Below are positions 15,501 to 25,418 of a stretch of DNA of 52,986 nucleotides, piece after piece. The stretch lies in the IMG/VR virus record IMGVR_UViG_3300025112_000017, positions 1 to 52,986 of that record. One strand, given 5' to 3'. The notes below the pieces were generated by a model. The model saw only the letters and a program-made list of their open reading frames with translations. It did not search any database and was not told the origin of the DNA. Numbering within the stretch: the first letter of the stretch is position 1; each line of letters opens with the position of its first letter. The translations under genes were made by a program, and so were the position numbers. This DNA comes from a virus.

Positions 15501-18500
15501 CCTGGGGATAACTCTAAATCTTTTTCCATAACAGACCACAGTTTACGCATGTGCTCTGTTGTTCCAGGGGAGTCCTTCAACGCTGAGAAGGAAGCAATGA
15601 GCTTGTCCTCTACTGTAAGGTTTTTCGTTAGGGTGTTGAAGTCCTTCCAAAGCTGGATCTCCCAATCTCGTAGCTGGCGGACATACTCACCCCCCCTTGC
15701 TGTCTTGTCTGGAAGACGCAATTCAAACGCTTCAGCGTGCTCAACTTCAAGAATATCCAGCCTTGCTGGGGCGTCCATGGATTGCTTGGCTACCTTGGCA
15801 AGCACCCGCTCCTCCGCACCCGGCAAGCTCTTGATTGCGGAAGCATCAGCCTTGGCTGTAGCCTCAGTAACCATACGCTTAGCTGCACGAAGTTCACCAA
15901 GCATAGCTGAAGGAGAGTTGCCTGATTCGGTTTCGAAAAGAATCTGACCCGTCCTCTTGGAGAACCTGTCTATCCAACGGGACAGACCTTTCTGGTTTTC
16001 TCTTCCACCATACAGCCTCCACATTGACTTACGGACACGATCAATAGCCTCTGCTTCTGTCTGAGCACCATGAACAGCACCGCGCAATCGGTTGTAGGCC
16101 GCTGTCTCTTTGGTGAATATACCTGTAGCCGCCCCAACCTTAGCGCCCGCACCCTTGCGCCCAGTCAGGGCTTTTTCTGCTAACTTACTGGCAAGTCGAG
16201 AGTTGACGGACCTGCCGTATGTCATCCCTGCGAATAGGTTCTGTATTTGCGGGGGCATTTGAATGTCGATATCGCTGGATCTTAGCTCCTCGTACACGCT
16301 ACGCATGGATGTCTTCAGTAAGCTGAACGCCTTTACTAACTCATCAGATGCACCAGTTGGCGCGATGTGGTCGTAAACAAACCGCTCAAAAGCACGGGCA
16401 AAAGTTTCCTCTGCTGCTCTCGTCCACTTCCCATCCTTGACTCCAGCGAACCTTTCGGCAGCCCTAAGCTGAGCATCGGGAAGTTGCCGCCTTAGTATGT
16501 GGCCCATTTCATGGATGAGTGTAGATGCGTCTGCATTCTTGTATAGGTACAAGATAGCGCGGCCATCTTCGACAAACTTTACAGCACCCTTCTTTACTTC
16601 GTTCCCTATTTGGTAGAGAGGCTCCCCCTCTTTAAGGACAAGCTTCTTGAACTCCTCTGTGAAGAGCATAATCCGAACACCGACATCAGTGCCTTGATGC
16701 ATACCATAAGCATCCTTTCCTAACTCAAGAGCAACCGTGTCTATTATTCTTCGGTACTCCTCCTCTGAACCACCGTTCTTCAGATAGGCCTTCCTGACGG
16801 CCAGGTCTTCTCCAGCCGGGATATGAGTGTACCCATCCTCAAGCTTCATGCCGTGTTTCTTGTACAGCTTCTTGATTCGAGACGGGACCACTGTGTCGTA
16901 ATGTACGATGTGCCCAAGCCCGCCTTGGTATCCGTAGGTTCTTTCAAACACAGAAGGGGGTATCTCTCTCACCCTCTTGGCGCTTGATGCTTCTAACACC
17001 CATCGATCCTCTATAAACTGGCGGATATGTTCCGGCCAATCACTCCTAGGGGTACGCTCAAGTAACTCAGCCAGTTCCGCGCCGCCGTGGAACATGGGGC
17101 CCGCTCCACCCGACCTGTGGTCGGGTACAGGGGAAAACATGTTTGTCCTGGTGGTGTCGAAGGGAACAAAGGAGGGGGGAGCTTGGCGTGGCTCGAAGAC
17201 GACTTTTTCTTCTGATAACTCTCGGATCTTTTTCAATGCGTCTTTATAAATGCCTGTGTTTATACTTCCCATACCGGCGGGCTCGGTGAAGCTCTTGTTC
17301 GCCCGTTTAATTCGCCAAGCGATCTCCTCCTTCAAGCCGGTGAGGCCAGCGGCGGGAGCCCTTGCGTCCGTGAAGGCCTCTTCAAAGAGGCGACCAATCT
17401 TGGCACCCTCATACCTAACATTTCTTAGCACGAGTTGATGCAACTTCGGGTCAGCCTCAAGACTATTGAGGTCCAACCCCCGCCGGTAAGGGATGTCAGC
17501 GCCAACACCAAGTACATGCTTTACGTAAGCGGGCTTCCCTATAAGCTTTTCTAACTCCGTAGTCTGAAGAGAACTCCAGTCGTCAGCGGAGTCAAGTGCG
17601 GAGTCAAATACTTTGAAACCCGCCGCATTTTCAGGAGAATAAAACTTTAATGAAGTTTGTCTGCTCTCGCGCCCAGGGTGGTACCTGTACAGGTTTGTTC
17701 TTCCTGTATCGAAGGAGATACCGTCCTTACCCATTTCAACAGCCTCTCTTACGGCTGCCTTGATGCTAAGGTCTACCCAGTTTGTTTTGAATGGCGCGTC
17801 CGGGAGCGAACGGGTCCCGTAACCCCCTTTCCCGCCGGCCTTGTGTATGTCCGATTGCAGTTCACCGACATGAAGAAGGTCATAGCCTGGTGTGGTTGGT
17901 GCTAATGAGGCTGGTCTGCTGAACATGCTGGGCATGTTTTCTTTCGGACCAATGTAAATCATTCCGTTCGGATCGCTTGGATACTTTTTTGCTAGAGATT
18001 TCCAGACCCTCTGCGATGCGCTGTTCCTCGATGAGGTGAGGGCGGGAGAGAAAACAAACCCGCCCGGATGTTTACTCCTAAGATTCTTGATGGCCTCTTC
18101 GTATAGCCACTTCCCAAGACCCTTGCCCCGCAGGTTGTAGTCAATAAGAACATTTCGCACACCCTCGACCGGCAACCCCTCGATTTTAGGAATTGGCTTG
18201 TGCTCAAGCTTTAGGCCGCCAACTTGTTTGTCTTTAATAAATATAAACACCCCCCCAGTGTTCATGTTCCTGTTAGACGCGGCTTGGTAGGTGTGCCTCG
18301 GTAGTGGGCCGCCAGGAAGCACGGGCAATATTTCATGAAACGAAAGCGCCCTCTTACTGGATGCCAATGGAGTGGGAGGAGTACCTATAAAACCCTCTCG
18401 AACAGAAGCTCGAACATGGGAAATCAACCCCATTCCAGAAGTGTTTTTGTAATGAGAATTATTGTATACGTGGCCAAACTTCATGGAGAAGCTTAAGAAG

Positions 18501-21500
18501 TCTGCATCATCGGGCTGAACAACCCGCAGGGACTTGACCGGGTAGTCTGCGGTTACAAGAAGCTCTATCTCATGGGTTGAGCCCGGAAGAGTAAGAGACC
18601 AGTGGGACCAATTTGGTGTATTTCTGTGTACGCTTGTAAGGCTAGAGTACTTGGCCCCACCAGCGGTGTGAACAACCTGCCCCGGCAGAACAGGTGGATC
18701 AGTTAGTATCAGTTCAAGGTGACGAGCAATAGATTCAGTCCTCTCACCGGGGTACCGACCCTGAAGAACGCCCAATACCCTCTCATCTCGGTACGTTGGT
18801 ATAGTCTGTTCATCTATAAAGTTGCGAACTGAATTAGCAAAACCGGTGAACTCAAAATCATCAATCGCTCTACCGTAGCTGCTCTCAAATATGGCGTCTC
18901 TTGCCCACGCACCAATTGTTGCCGTTATGTCTGTGAAGCTCCTTTCGCCCTCCAAGGCCAGAAGGTCTGAGACAATCGCGCTCCTGTTTTGAAGAGCATC
19001 TTCTGCGGAGAGGACGAACTTTTCCATCTCGTCCATTGTGGTTCCGGCAGGCATCATCTCCTCTAAGGTCCACTGCTCGGTTAATTTTTTAACCTGCTCA
19101 TCAACCAGTTCCCTCCTGAAGAGTTCCTCTTTGTCTATCCTGGCAGCCGCCGCAGGGTCTATCTCATGGGATTCCAACCGAGTTGAACGAGCCTCAACGC
19201 TCACGCTTGCGTTCTCTGTTTCAATAGCCTCCAAGAACTGTTGCTTAGTCCAACGCTCCGCTGGGGCACCCTCAAGAATACCAAGCAGGCCGTTCTCAGC
19301 CAACTCCGCTTTCTTTACACTAGAATGGGCTGCTCGTTTAGAGGTAATAAGCTCACGCACCTGCGCGCTTGTGAGCACCTTATCCGTCTTAACCCTCGTC
19401 GAAGGTCTTCCACTGCCCGTCTTCTTTGTAGGCCAGTTCTCATCCACATAACGAGCAAGTTGGCTGTAGAAGACAGGCCCCATGCGCTCGTCTATTTGAT
19501 ACAACGTGTCAGCCGACATGCGGCCACGCGCGCGCTTGATATCAGCAAAGGTGTGTGCCCACCAATCAGACGGTGCGTTGCCTGTCTCCAAAGCCCAGGC
19601 AAGGCTCCTGCCGAAGTGTACAGCCAAGATCGCCTCTACCTCCTCATCGGAAATGTTGAGCCCTTTACTGACGGAGCGCAGCTTCTCCTTTATAGCTATC
19701 GCTTCAGCGGACTCTGTAGCCCCCCTCATCACGGAGGCCGTTCGGCTTACCTCGGATGGGACGAGGTTGCTCATCATGTGAAACCGCTCTACCTCTCCAC
19801 GCGCAAGCGCGAAAGCTCTCTCAAGACCCTCGGGTGCTTCAGCAGCGCCTGATATCAGCCAGTCCTCGAAGGTCTTCCACTTCTCTACACCGACAATCGC
19901 CTGGGCACTGATCAGGTGTTCTTCAGCAAGAAGCTTAGATACATACTCCAAATCAGGGAGAGAAGAACCCGCACTGACCCTGTGCTCCCCAATAAAGAAC
20001 TCTTCCAACTCTCCATACAAGAACGCCTCAATAGAGGCTGCCTCGTAGTCAAGTCTTATTGCAGCGTCTTTTACCGCGCTAGCAGTAATCTCTTTAGATT
20101 TAGCAGACCACTTCTTGCCCCACTGAGTGTCCTGCATATAAGTCGCAAGCTTTCGCATAGAGAACAGGATGTCGTTGCTACCCATTGCTGCATTCAAAGA
20201 GTTTTCGAAAGCCCGAACCGCAGCGGAGTTGCCGTCAAAGGCTTCGTGCAGGGCGGTACGAATCCACCCCAGTTGGGACTCCTCCATAGTAATGCCCAGC
20301 AACTCGACACGAAGTTCCTCTAAGGTAGCGGCAAGCTTCTCGGGAGAAAGCCCACGCACCACGTTCCGAAAGGACGCCCTGCCGCGGGCCGCTGAACCGT
20401 AGGCTGCCCGTAAAGAAAGAATCCTTTCGTGCGCCACCACCTCCGGGTGGTCTATAAGGTTCCTGGCTAAGGACATCTGGCTTTCCAACTCAGAGATAAA
20501 CTCTGGAGTAGCTTTTAGTTCTCGCTGCATCAGCACCAGAATCTGCCGAAGCGCGTCTTCCTCTACTTCTACGCCCTTCTTGTACTTCTGCACAAGGGCC
20601 TCTATTTCTGCAACAATGGGGGCTAACTCTGGTCGACGCTTTATCAGGCCAGCACCAGTTTCAATCTCATTGGCGGCTTCCGCGAGAACAGCCTTCGCAT
20701 TATAGCCAGGCGTAAGGTACCGCTCATTACGAGCTATGCTCTCCTCTAAAAAATGAATAACTAGTTCGCGACCGGCCTTCTCTTCAGAAGACAGTGCAGC
20801 CTTCTTTTTTACTTCCTCCTTAAGAATCTCTTTACGAAGGTTCTTGATCGCTTCTGGCGCGGCGGCCTTGTGTCTTTTCGCTGTGTCAGCAGCGTTTGCC
20901 GTAATACGGTTCACGTGCTGTAAAAGCTCTGACTCCATGAACCCATGCTTGCGCATGTATCCGTGTAATGAATCTATGTACTGGTCCCACAGTTGTTGTG
21001 GCACACGGCGAAGCAGACCATCCTTATGAACATTTAGGAACGGCTGCATTGATGTTGTGCCAAACGCTTTGGCAATCCAGTCGTAAGCAACCGTAGGCCA
21101 CAAAAGTGCTGCGCTGCCAGACTTCGCACCAACAAACAAAAACTTCTCAGCCGTTGTGAGTTGGTCGAACTGAATAAGCTCTGACCCAAGAAGCATCTCT
21201 AAGGACTTGTAGCTATCAACCGGTGCCCTCAGCCACGACAAGCCTTCCCCTCTCGTGGTGGCGGCTTGCGCCTCCCGCCATGCCTCAACCTTGGCAAGCC
21301 GTTTAGCCTGAAGGCCAGCGTCTACCCCTGCCCGGTGCTTCTTGAGTTCTGTACCCGCTGAACGAGATGCCGCGTACTTTCCTGTAGACTTAGGCTTAAG
21401 TGCTATGCTCGGGGACCCCGCCACCACTTCCGCAGGAACAATGTACCTAACCTTTGATGAGCCAGGCATGTGTACAGGAAGCCTACCTGTGGGTTTTAGC

Positions 21501-24500
21501 CCTGTTGACTTGCGAACATCACTAATCCTGGTGCCCTCTAAGAGCTTGCCGTCAAGCGATCTACCACCCCTAAGCAACCGGACGTTATGGTCGGCAGCCC
21601 TGGCTGTATGCTCAAGCTTGTTCGCATCACGGATCAATCTGCGGCCCTGTCGGCGCATAAACTTTTCCGCACCAGCCGTGTCATCGAAAACCGCAAGCTC
21701 AGCTTTGGCGTCGGACAGTTTCTGCGTAAGTTTTCTTACTTCGGATGCGTGTGCTGCGCGCTCTACCTCTGTAAGTGTCTCTATTACAGGCTTGGCAAGT
21801 GGGCCTATCCGCTCAAGACTTCTCTCTACGGCCTCTACTGTGAGCCTCGCATCTTCTGCGAGCTTTCCCGCTGTAGATCCGGGGTTGATTGCACCAGAAG
21901 ACTTAATGTCATCGGCAGCCCTAACCAAATCCTCACCAGCCTGCCTAAACGAGACAGACTTCTTGCCGGCACCTATGAATGTGTCATGAATAAGCTCGGT
22001 CGTTTTCTTCACGCTGGCCAACAAGGCCGCACGTTCGGCCTCATCTGCAACAGTCTGTAGCTTTCGAATATCTAATTGCATCTCAGCGAGGCGCTGTGCC
22101 CACGCGGCTTCTCCACTAATAGATGTAACCCCACCACGTTGGGACAGAATCGCCAACTCTTTGGCCATCTTGTTGAAGCTCTTGTCAGCCACAAGGATCT
22201 CGTCACCAACCTTCAATAAGCGCGCACTTCCTCCGACCCCACCCCACAACAGGGGGTCAAATAAAAACCATGAAGTCATCTCCATGATCTCTTTACCAAC
22301 AGGGGATGTCATTACGTCCCACTGCCAAGAGGCATCCTTTGGTTCGTACTTCTTCAGTGCGTGGGCTTCCTGTGGAGACACAGCGTAATCAAAGAAGTAC
22401 TTGAAGCTTGGGTTGAACATGCTTCGACCCCCTTCCTCAGGGACCTCGAATCCAATCCAATCCGCGTTCTGTCCGAATGCGTACCCGAAATGCCCTTCTG
22501 AGAAAGGTTCTACACCGTGAGTGATGTCGTAAAACTTTCGAGCCACATCTTTCGCTTTGGCCTCAGCAGCGTGATCTCCCTCAAAATCAAACCCAGCAAA
22601 CACCTCATCGAACGCCTCAATCCGACCGCGCGCACGCTCGGGTGCGCTAAGCATTGCTGCACCGTAGGCGCGCAGGCCCAAGTAAGCGCCAAGCTGAGCC
22701 TCTCTACGAACAATATCCAACCCCCAACCAAGCGTATGAAACGCTTGAACAAACCTGTTGGGGCCTGCCTGCTCAAGGTACTCGTCAGGGCTAACGAAGT
22801 CGTAATCCGTCCACTTGGAGAAGTGACGGAAGACATCCGATGTAGGGTCGTGACTCTCTTTATTAATTAAAGCAAACCACTCACGGATGGAAGCCTGGTC
22901 TGTCGGGTCTACACGGGGGATGTTCGTCGAGTACTTAGGTCCCCGCCCAAGGTCGATGGTTACATCTAAGGCAGAGGGTAAGTCTGGGTTGCCGAACCTA
23001 TCAAGAGCACCACCTGAGCGTAGTATCTCAAACCCCAGGTCAACCTCAGGTGCTGAGATGGGAATAGTCGGCTCGCCGTACAACTCTTTAGCAGCAGCCT
23101 CCACCGCGTCCCGCATACTGCTGGGCAGTACCCCTGGTGTAATCAAGCCCCCAACACTCCCTGCTGCCGCCTGGGACCAAGCGGATGTTTGAGCCTTGAC
23201 TATGTCGGAAGCTTCCGTGGTGTCTTCAATCTCACCAAGAAGGTACGAAACCGCCTCGCCTCTGCGAGAAAGCTCTTCGAGCCTCTTCTTCTCTTTATCA
23301 GTAAAGGGGCGGTCATCCTTCTGCTTGTAGGTCGAAAGAGAAAAGATTTCTTTAAAAAAGACGGACTTACTGCCGAAGAAGCTCTCTTCCCAATCTCGCT
23401 TATTAGAGATTATCGCAACCATCTCTAGAGCAATGTCCTTCTTCTCCGCCTGTAGCCTCGACCTCTCCGCGCTCCCGGTAAGGCTTTCATTCAGCGCTCC
23501 GGTAGGGATGAAGGCTGGTTGGGTGTGTAGGATTTCAGGAACTTCGGCTGGACTGTTCTCAACTAAGGCGTTGTACCGCTTTCTCATTTCCCCGAGAGGT
23601 TTCTGGAGAGGCTCTAATTCTCTTTTAAAAGCAAGAAGGTCTTTTACTTTTCCGGTAATCGTAAGATTGTTCCCGCCAGAAAGGGGGATTTGAACAGACG
23701 TTTCTTGGTTAAGCCTCCTTCCGGTTGCCCCTTTTAACCCAGTAAGGTTCCGAACAATATCTGAGTTTAAGAGATTTCCATCATTAGAAAAACCTGGGGT
23801 AAGCGCAGCCACGATTGACGGGAACGCCTCCGACTCCAGCAAGGAAAGAACATGCTTGTCCCTTGGTGCCTTACCCAAGTGACTCTGGCCCTTCCAGGCT
23901 CGGTCAGCACGGCGAAAGAACGATTGGTAAGCCTCATCAATAGCCTGGTTGAGAACAGCATCATCAACAGGTGAGTTGTAGGTGACATCACCGTGCATGG
24001 TAGTCAAGCCTTTGTCGCCAATAGGCTCCTCGTTCAGAAACGTAACCGACCCCGGCTCCAACCTTTTCAGCTTGCGAAACACCCACCAAGCAAGCGAGCC
24101 TTCACGCGCCGACCCCCCTACAGCCGGTAGAGACCTTTTGGCATTCTCTCTATCTCCCCCACGGAATACAATATGGTCTTTACCCTCGACCGCTATCTGA
24201 ACCTTAAAGGTGCGGGCTGTTTCGAGAGCACCTTTCCACGCATGCATAGGAGATCCGGGCTCTCCCCACCGGGCAGTCTCATACCTTCCGCCAAGCTTGT
24301 CCTCCCAGTAATCGCTAAGGGGAGCGCCGTTCAGGCTAATCTCCACCAAGCTATTCTTGTTGGACTCTACAGAATACACGGCGTCCATAAAGGAGGAGGC
24401 GAACTCTGATTTATCGAAATCAATTACGCCACCCCACCCAGGGTAGCCTGCACGAATTGCTTCGCGAGAGTTGTTGTCTAAAGACACCGCGCGCTGGAAG

Positions 24501-25411
24501 CTGTCTTTACTGGCAACCCTGGGGCGCATAAACAAGCCGCCCTCGTTAGCCCCCCAGTCGTACTCTTGAGTCAACCTGTGGGCTATATCCGAGTGCTCAT
24601 ACGGTGCCTTGTGAAAGTTTTTCCACTCCCTTAGAGCCGTGTTTACATCTTTATGTTCGTCATACGCTTTACCAATAGCAAGAGCTACCTCTGATGTAGC
24701 GTCCTCATAAAGCTGTCTTCGATCTTTGGGTAGGTTGGCAAAACTACTGGAAGATTGGCCAGCGCTGTAGTCTTCCGAATTGGAAAGGTTGGGATACATC
24801 ACCTTTTGAATGGTGCTCACCCTCTCAGCACCCTCTTCTCCGGAAGAGAGGTTTCGCATTACAACGAATCTGTTTTGGCGGGCTAAGTGTTTGTGGTACA
24901 GCGGGTTGCTGAATTGTGAAACCAACGCCTGACCCACGAGCCGTGGGATGCCTGTGTTCGGGTCTTTCTCTATCTCAACATATTGCCAGATAGGTTTACC
25001 ATCACTGCCCCGAAGATACCCCCCAGGGTCTACTAAGTCCCACTCTTCTCTGAGTGCAGGTACCCCCTGGCCCTCATCCTCATAAAGCCCCGCCAATTCT
25101 ACAGAGTAAGCGGACAACTCTTCCGGTGTAGATTGAGCCTTGCTGCCGACCTGTTCCCCAAAGAGGGGCTCGAACCCATCCTTATGACGAAAAAGCTGCT
25201 GCTGCGCCACATTAGATATCTGACCACCGTCGTCACCCTCAAAAGAAACGGGCTTCACAGGATCTACGTCTGTCTTAATGTCAGCCACAGGGGTGGCTTC
25301 TACAGGTGCTACAGGCACTATTGGTTCGACACCCCCATCAGGTACTGCGGGGGTCGGGTCGTACTTGGGCCAGGAGAGAGGGGTTAGCTTGTTTGATGTT
25401 GGGTCAGCCAT
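12581..25411 (-). CDS. Giant polyvalent virion/ejection protein, 4276 residues
   Basis: About a quarter of the genome in one unbroken frame. Visible parts: a Pro/Val-rich N-terminus (1-50); long helical and coiled regions (about 1080-1300 and 1490-2000); a GNAT acetyltransferase-like segment (about 2380-2490, with LRGKGLGKWLYEEAI); the segment GELQSDIHKAGGKGGYG near 2515, which I know from large phage polyvalent proteins; a zincin-type HEMGH motif (His near 2967) with Glu about 30 residues on; a C-terminal module with FHARNAVSN near 3708 and PFFVWSNKN near 3938. Its place last after the ejection genes suggests it is packed in the capsid and delivered with DNA. No vRNAP catalytic motifs of the N4 type were identified. 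There is no clear ribosome site before ATG 25411; it starts seven bases after the upstream stop, so translation is probably coupled. Confidence 0.85.
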   Translation of the reverse strand: MADPTSNKLTPLSWPKYDPTPAVPDGGVEPIVPVAPVEATPVADIKTDVDPVKPVSFEGDDGGQISNVAQQQLFRHKDGFEPLFGEQVGSKAQSTPEELSAYSVELAGLYEDEGQGVPALREEWDLVDPGGYLRGSDGKPIWQYVEIEKDPNTGIPRLVGQALVSQFSNPLYHKHLARQNRFVVMRNLSSGEEGAERVSTIQKVMYPNLSNSEDYSAGQSSSSFANLPKDRRQLYEDATSEVALAIGKAYDEHKDVNTALREWKNFHKAPYEHSDIAHRLTQEYDWGANEGGLFMRPRVASKDSFQRAVSLDNNSREAIRAGYPGWGGVIDFDKSEFASSFMDAVYSVESNKNSLVEISLNGAPLSDYWEDKLGGRYETARWGEPGSPMHAWKGALETARTFKVQIAVEGKDHIVFRGGDRENAKRSLPAVGGSAREGSLAWWVFRKLKRLEPGSVTFLNEEPIGDKGLTTMHGDVTYNSPVDDAVLNQAIDEAYQSFFRRADRAWKGQSHLGKAPRDKHVLSLLESEAFPSIVAALTPGFSNDGNLLNSDIVRNLTGLKGATGRRLNQETSVQIPLSGGNNLTITGKVKDLLAFKRELEPLQKPLGEMRKRYNALVENSPAEVPEILHTQPAFIPTGALNESLTGSAERSRLQAEKKDIALEMVAIISNKRDWEESFFGSKSVFFKEIFSLSTYKQKDDRPFTDKEKKRLEELSRRGEAVSYLLGEIEDTTEASDIVKAQTSAWSQAAAGSVGGLITPGVLPSSMRDAVEAAAKELYGEPTIPISAPEVDLGFEILRSGGALDRFGNPDLPSALDVTIDLGRGPKYSTNIPRVDPTDQASIREWFALINKESHDPTSDVFRHFSKWTDYDFVSPDEYLEQAGPNRFVQAFHTLGWGLDIVRREAQLGAYLGLRAYGAAMLSAPERARGRIEAFDEVFAGFDFEGDHAAEAKAKDVARKFYDITHGVEPFSEGHFGYAFGQNADWIGFEVPEEGGRSMFNPSFKYFFDYAVSPQEAHALKKYEPKDASWQWDVMTSPVGKEIMEMTSWFLFDPLLWGGVGGSARLLKVGDEILVADKSFNKMAKELAILSQRGGVTSISGEAAWAQRLAEMQLDIRKLQTVADEAERAALLASVKKTTELIHDTFIGAGKKSVSFRQAGEDLVRAADDIKSSGAINPGSTAGKLAEDARLTVEAVERSLERIGPLAKPVIETLTEVERAAHASEVRKLTQKLSDAKAELAVFDDTAGAEKFMRRQGRRLIRDANKLEHTARAADHNVRLLRGGRSLDGKLLEGTRISDVRKSTGLKPTGRLPVHMPGSSKVRYIVPAEVVAGSPSIALKPKSTGKYAASRSAGTELKKHRAGVDAGLQAKRLAKVEAWREAQAATTRGEGLSWLRAPVDSYKSLEMLLGSELIQFDQLTTAEKFLFVGAKSGSAALLWPTVAYDWIAKAFGTTSMQPFLNVHKDGLLRRVPQQLWDQYIDSLHGYMRKHGFMESELLQHVNRITANAADTAKRHKAAAPEAIKNLRKEILKEEVKKKAALSSEEKAGRELVIHFLEESIARNERYLTPGYNAKAVLAEAANEIETGAGLIKRRPELAPIVAEIEALVQKYKKGVEVEEDALRQILVLMQRELKATPEFISELESQMSLARNLIDHPEVVAHERILSLRAAYGSAARGRASFRNVVRGLSPEKLAATLEELRVELLGITMEESQLGWIRTALHEAFDGNSAAVRAFENSLNAAMGSNDILFSMRKLATYMQDTQWGKKWSAKSKEITASAVKDAAIRLDYEAASIEAFLYGELEEFFIGEHRVSAGSSLPDLEYVSKLLAEEHLISAQAIVGVEKWKTFEDWLISGAAEAPEGLERAFALARGEVERFHMMSNLVPSEVSRTASVMRGATESAEAIAIKEKLRSVSKGLNISDEEVEAILAVHFGRSLAWALETGNAPSDWWAHTFADIKRARGRMSADTLYQIDERMGPVFYSQLARYVDENWPTKKTGSGRPSTRVKTDKVLTSAQVRELITSKRAAHSSVKKAELAENGLLGILEGAPAERWTKQQFLEAIETENASVSVEARSTRLESHEIDPAAAARIDKEELFRRELVDEQVKKLTEQWTLEEMMPAGTTMDEMEKFVLSAEDALQNRSAIVSDLLALEGERSFTDITATIGAWARDAIFESSYGRAIDDFEFTGFANSVRNFIDEQTIPTYRDERVLGVLQGRYPGERTESIARHLELILTDPPVLPGQVVHTAGGAKYSSLTSVHRNTPNWSHWSLTLPGSTHEIELLVTADYPVKSLRVVQPDDADFLSFSMKFGHVYNNSHYKNTSGMGLISHVRASVREGFIGTPPTPLASSKRALSFHEILPVLPGGPLPRHTYQAASNRNMNTGGVFIFIKDKQVGGLKLEHKPIPKIEGLPVEGVRNVLIDYNLRGKGLGKWLYEEAIKNLRSKHPGGFVFSPALTSSRNSASQRVWKSLAKKYPSDPNGMIYIGPKENMPSMFSRPASLAPTTPGYDLLHVGELQSDIHKAGGKGGYGTRSLPDAPFKTNWVDLSIKAAVREAVEMGKDGISFDTGRTNLYRYHPGRESRQTSLKFYSPENAAGFKVFDSALDSADDWSSLQTTELEKLIGKPAYVKHVLGVGADIPYRRGLDLNSLEADPKLHQLVLRNVRYEGAKIGRLFEEAFTDARAPAAGLTGLKEEIAWRIKRANKSFTEPAGMGSINTGIYKDALKKIRELSEEKVVFEPRQAPPSFVPFDTTRTNMFSPVPDHRSGGAGPMFHGGAELAELLERTPRSDWPEHIRQFIEDRWVLEASSAKRVREIPPSVFERTYGYQGGLGHIVHYDTVVPSRIKKLYKKHGMKLEDGYTHIPAGEDLAVRKAYLKNGGSEEEYRRIIDTVALELGKDAYGMHQGTDVGVRIMLFTEEFKKLVLKEGEPLYQIGNEVKKGAVKFVEDGRAILYLYKNADASTLIHEMGHILRRQLPDAQLRAAERFAGVKDGKWTRAAEETFARAFERFVYDHIAPTGASDELVKAFSLLKTSMRSVYEELRSSDIDIQMPPQIQNLFAGMTYGRSVNSRLASKLAEKALTGRKGAGAKVGAATGIFTKETAAYNRLRGAVHGAQTEAEAIDRVRKSMWRLYGGRENQKGLSRWIDRFSKRTGQILFETESGNSPSAMLGELRAAKRMVTEATAKADASAIKSLPGAEERVLAKVAKQSMDAPARLDILEVEHAEAFELRLPDKTARGGEYVRQLRDWEIQLWKDFNTLTKNLTVEDKLIASFSALKDSPGTTEHMRKLWSVMEKDLELSPGVAKDWALGPRLQAENSRIAPVVEELRDLIKKYERLYEESGMDFMANPTIMLQKWGVVDYFPHSFVDGGSILSTAGSQRAGGAIETHRRMKSFMGRSPVSLDERLTVSMDAQRRRGIMGTIREINMQIESKGEFGVDPLQIVRRYMQANGKITAREFLFALLDTGVIQPILPILREDGTVIPASKVARQRGYIPLLARESDEIESISREHILFGTRKQWAELDLTEPSKLEALLGFDLVSIKVGKESALRRKGSFYKSNRFATWATEVGEIKAISRIEDTIGAIRYYEMKSGADKLTNVRDLVRSALELTDEAAQNAALDSIAASLRDRVMKYANQDIRFKGKDLRMYFAGGQEGWKLYIPESVVASMENILAGQLGESGAFKGALDNIQNFYKVRLTVLAIAFHARNAVSNVVQSFLNLDVPTVLDPKSNMISGVLAVGVSHYEEFGSMVKARKALAAPRLHGETTLAYNSRQTRSKLFETQYGRMIDDGVDLGDGVIRSLDDSYDILKRHGVLSESFTQYVDIADVEANLLDMMARNGLGGTWTKAKQGLSVTEDALVVMLPMAITGGLPVTLPKGLGASLGRTIENQARVLNFRGALSQGASLADSAKRVEKHLFNYGDLTSVQKQYMRTIFPFFVWSNKNVWLQLESIGKVPSFYSSFNHLMYEGLPNIANAALEDEETGLRPVNPNRQSMLAKREPHSYHRISLPVPGMSNVFMEGFGLPQEGFNEWLNPFFDSARFLRHGVIGHLNGADYKTRYWNHSGRQPLLRVVGQGNIPIRVLAELGSGRHFFYDKPISELTNGRMIADMTRGIADRFGGPGELAADYINQMMGLSMAWRVNEEGTAYDDIPVVSGTANWAVGSLPWGRLIKQAVSYTDIASLSHAASLGSVDSSGAFSPAHGYGTAIDPGSTDIPSYLRAVEALSGLRVTQRNAKWENAIMRARLRDFMNEQYKAKKLLKESESPVGVDPLK

Positions 25412-25418
25412 GCTTTTG

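Noticed and set aside
12581-25411. N4-type virion RNA polymerase
   Set aside because: Size is similar but I could not find the catalytic motif set; other domains are visible instead. A profile search could overturn this.
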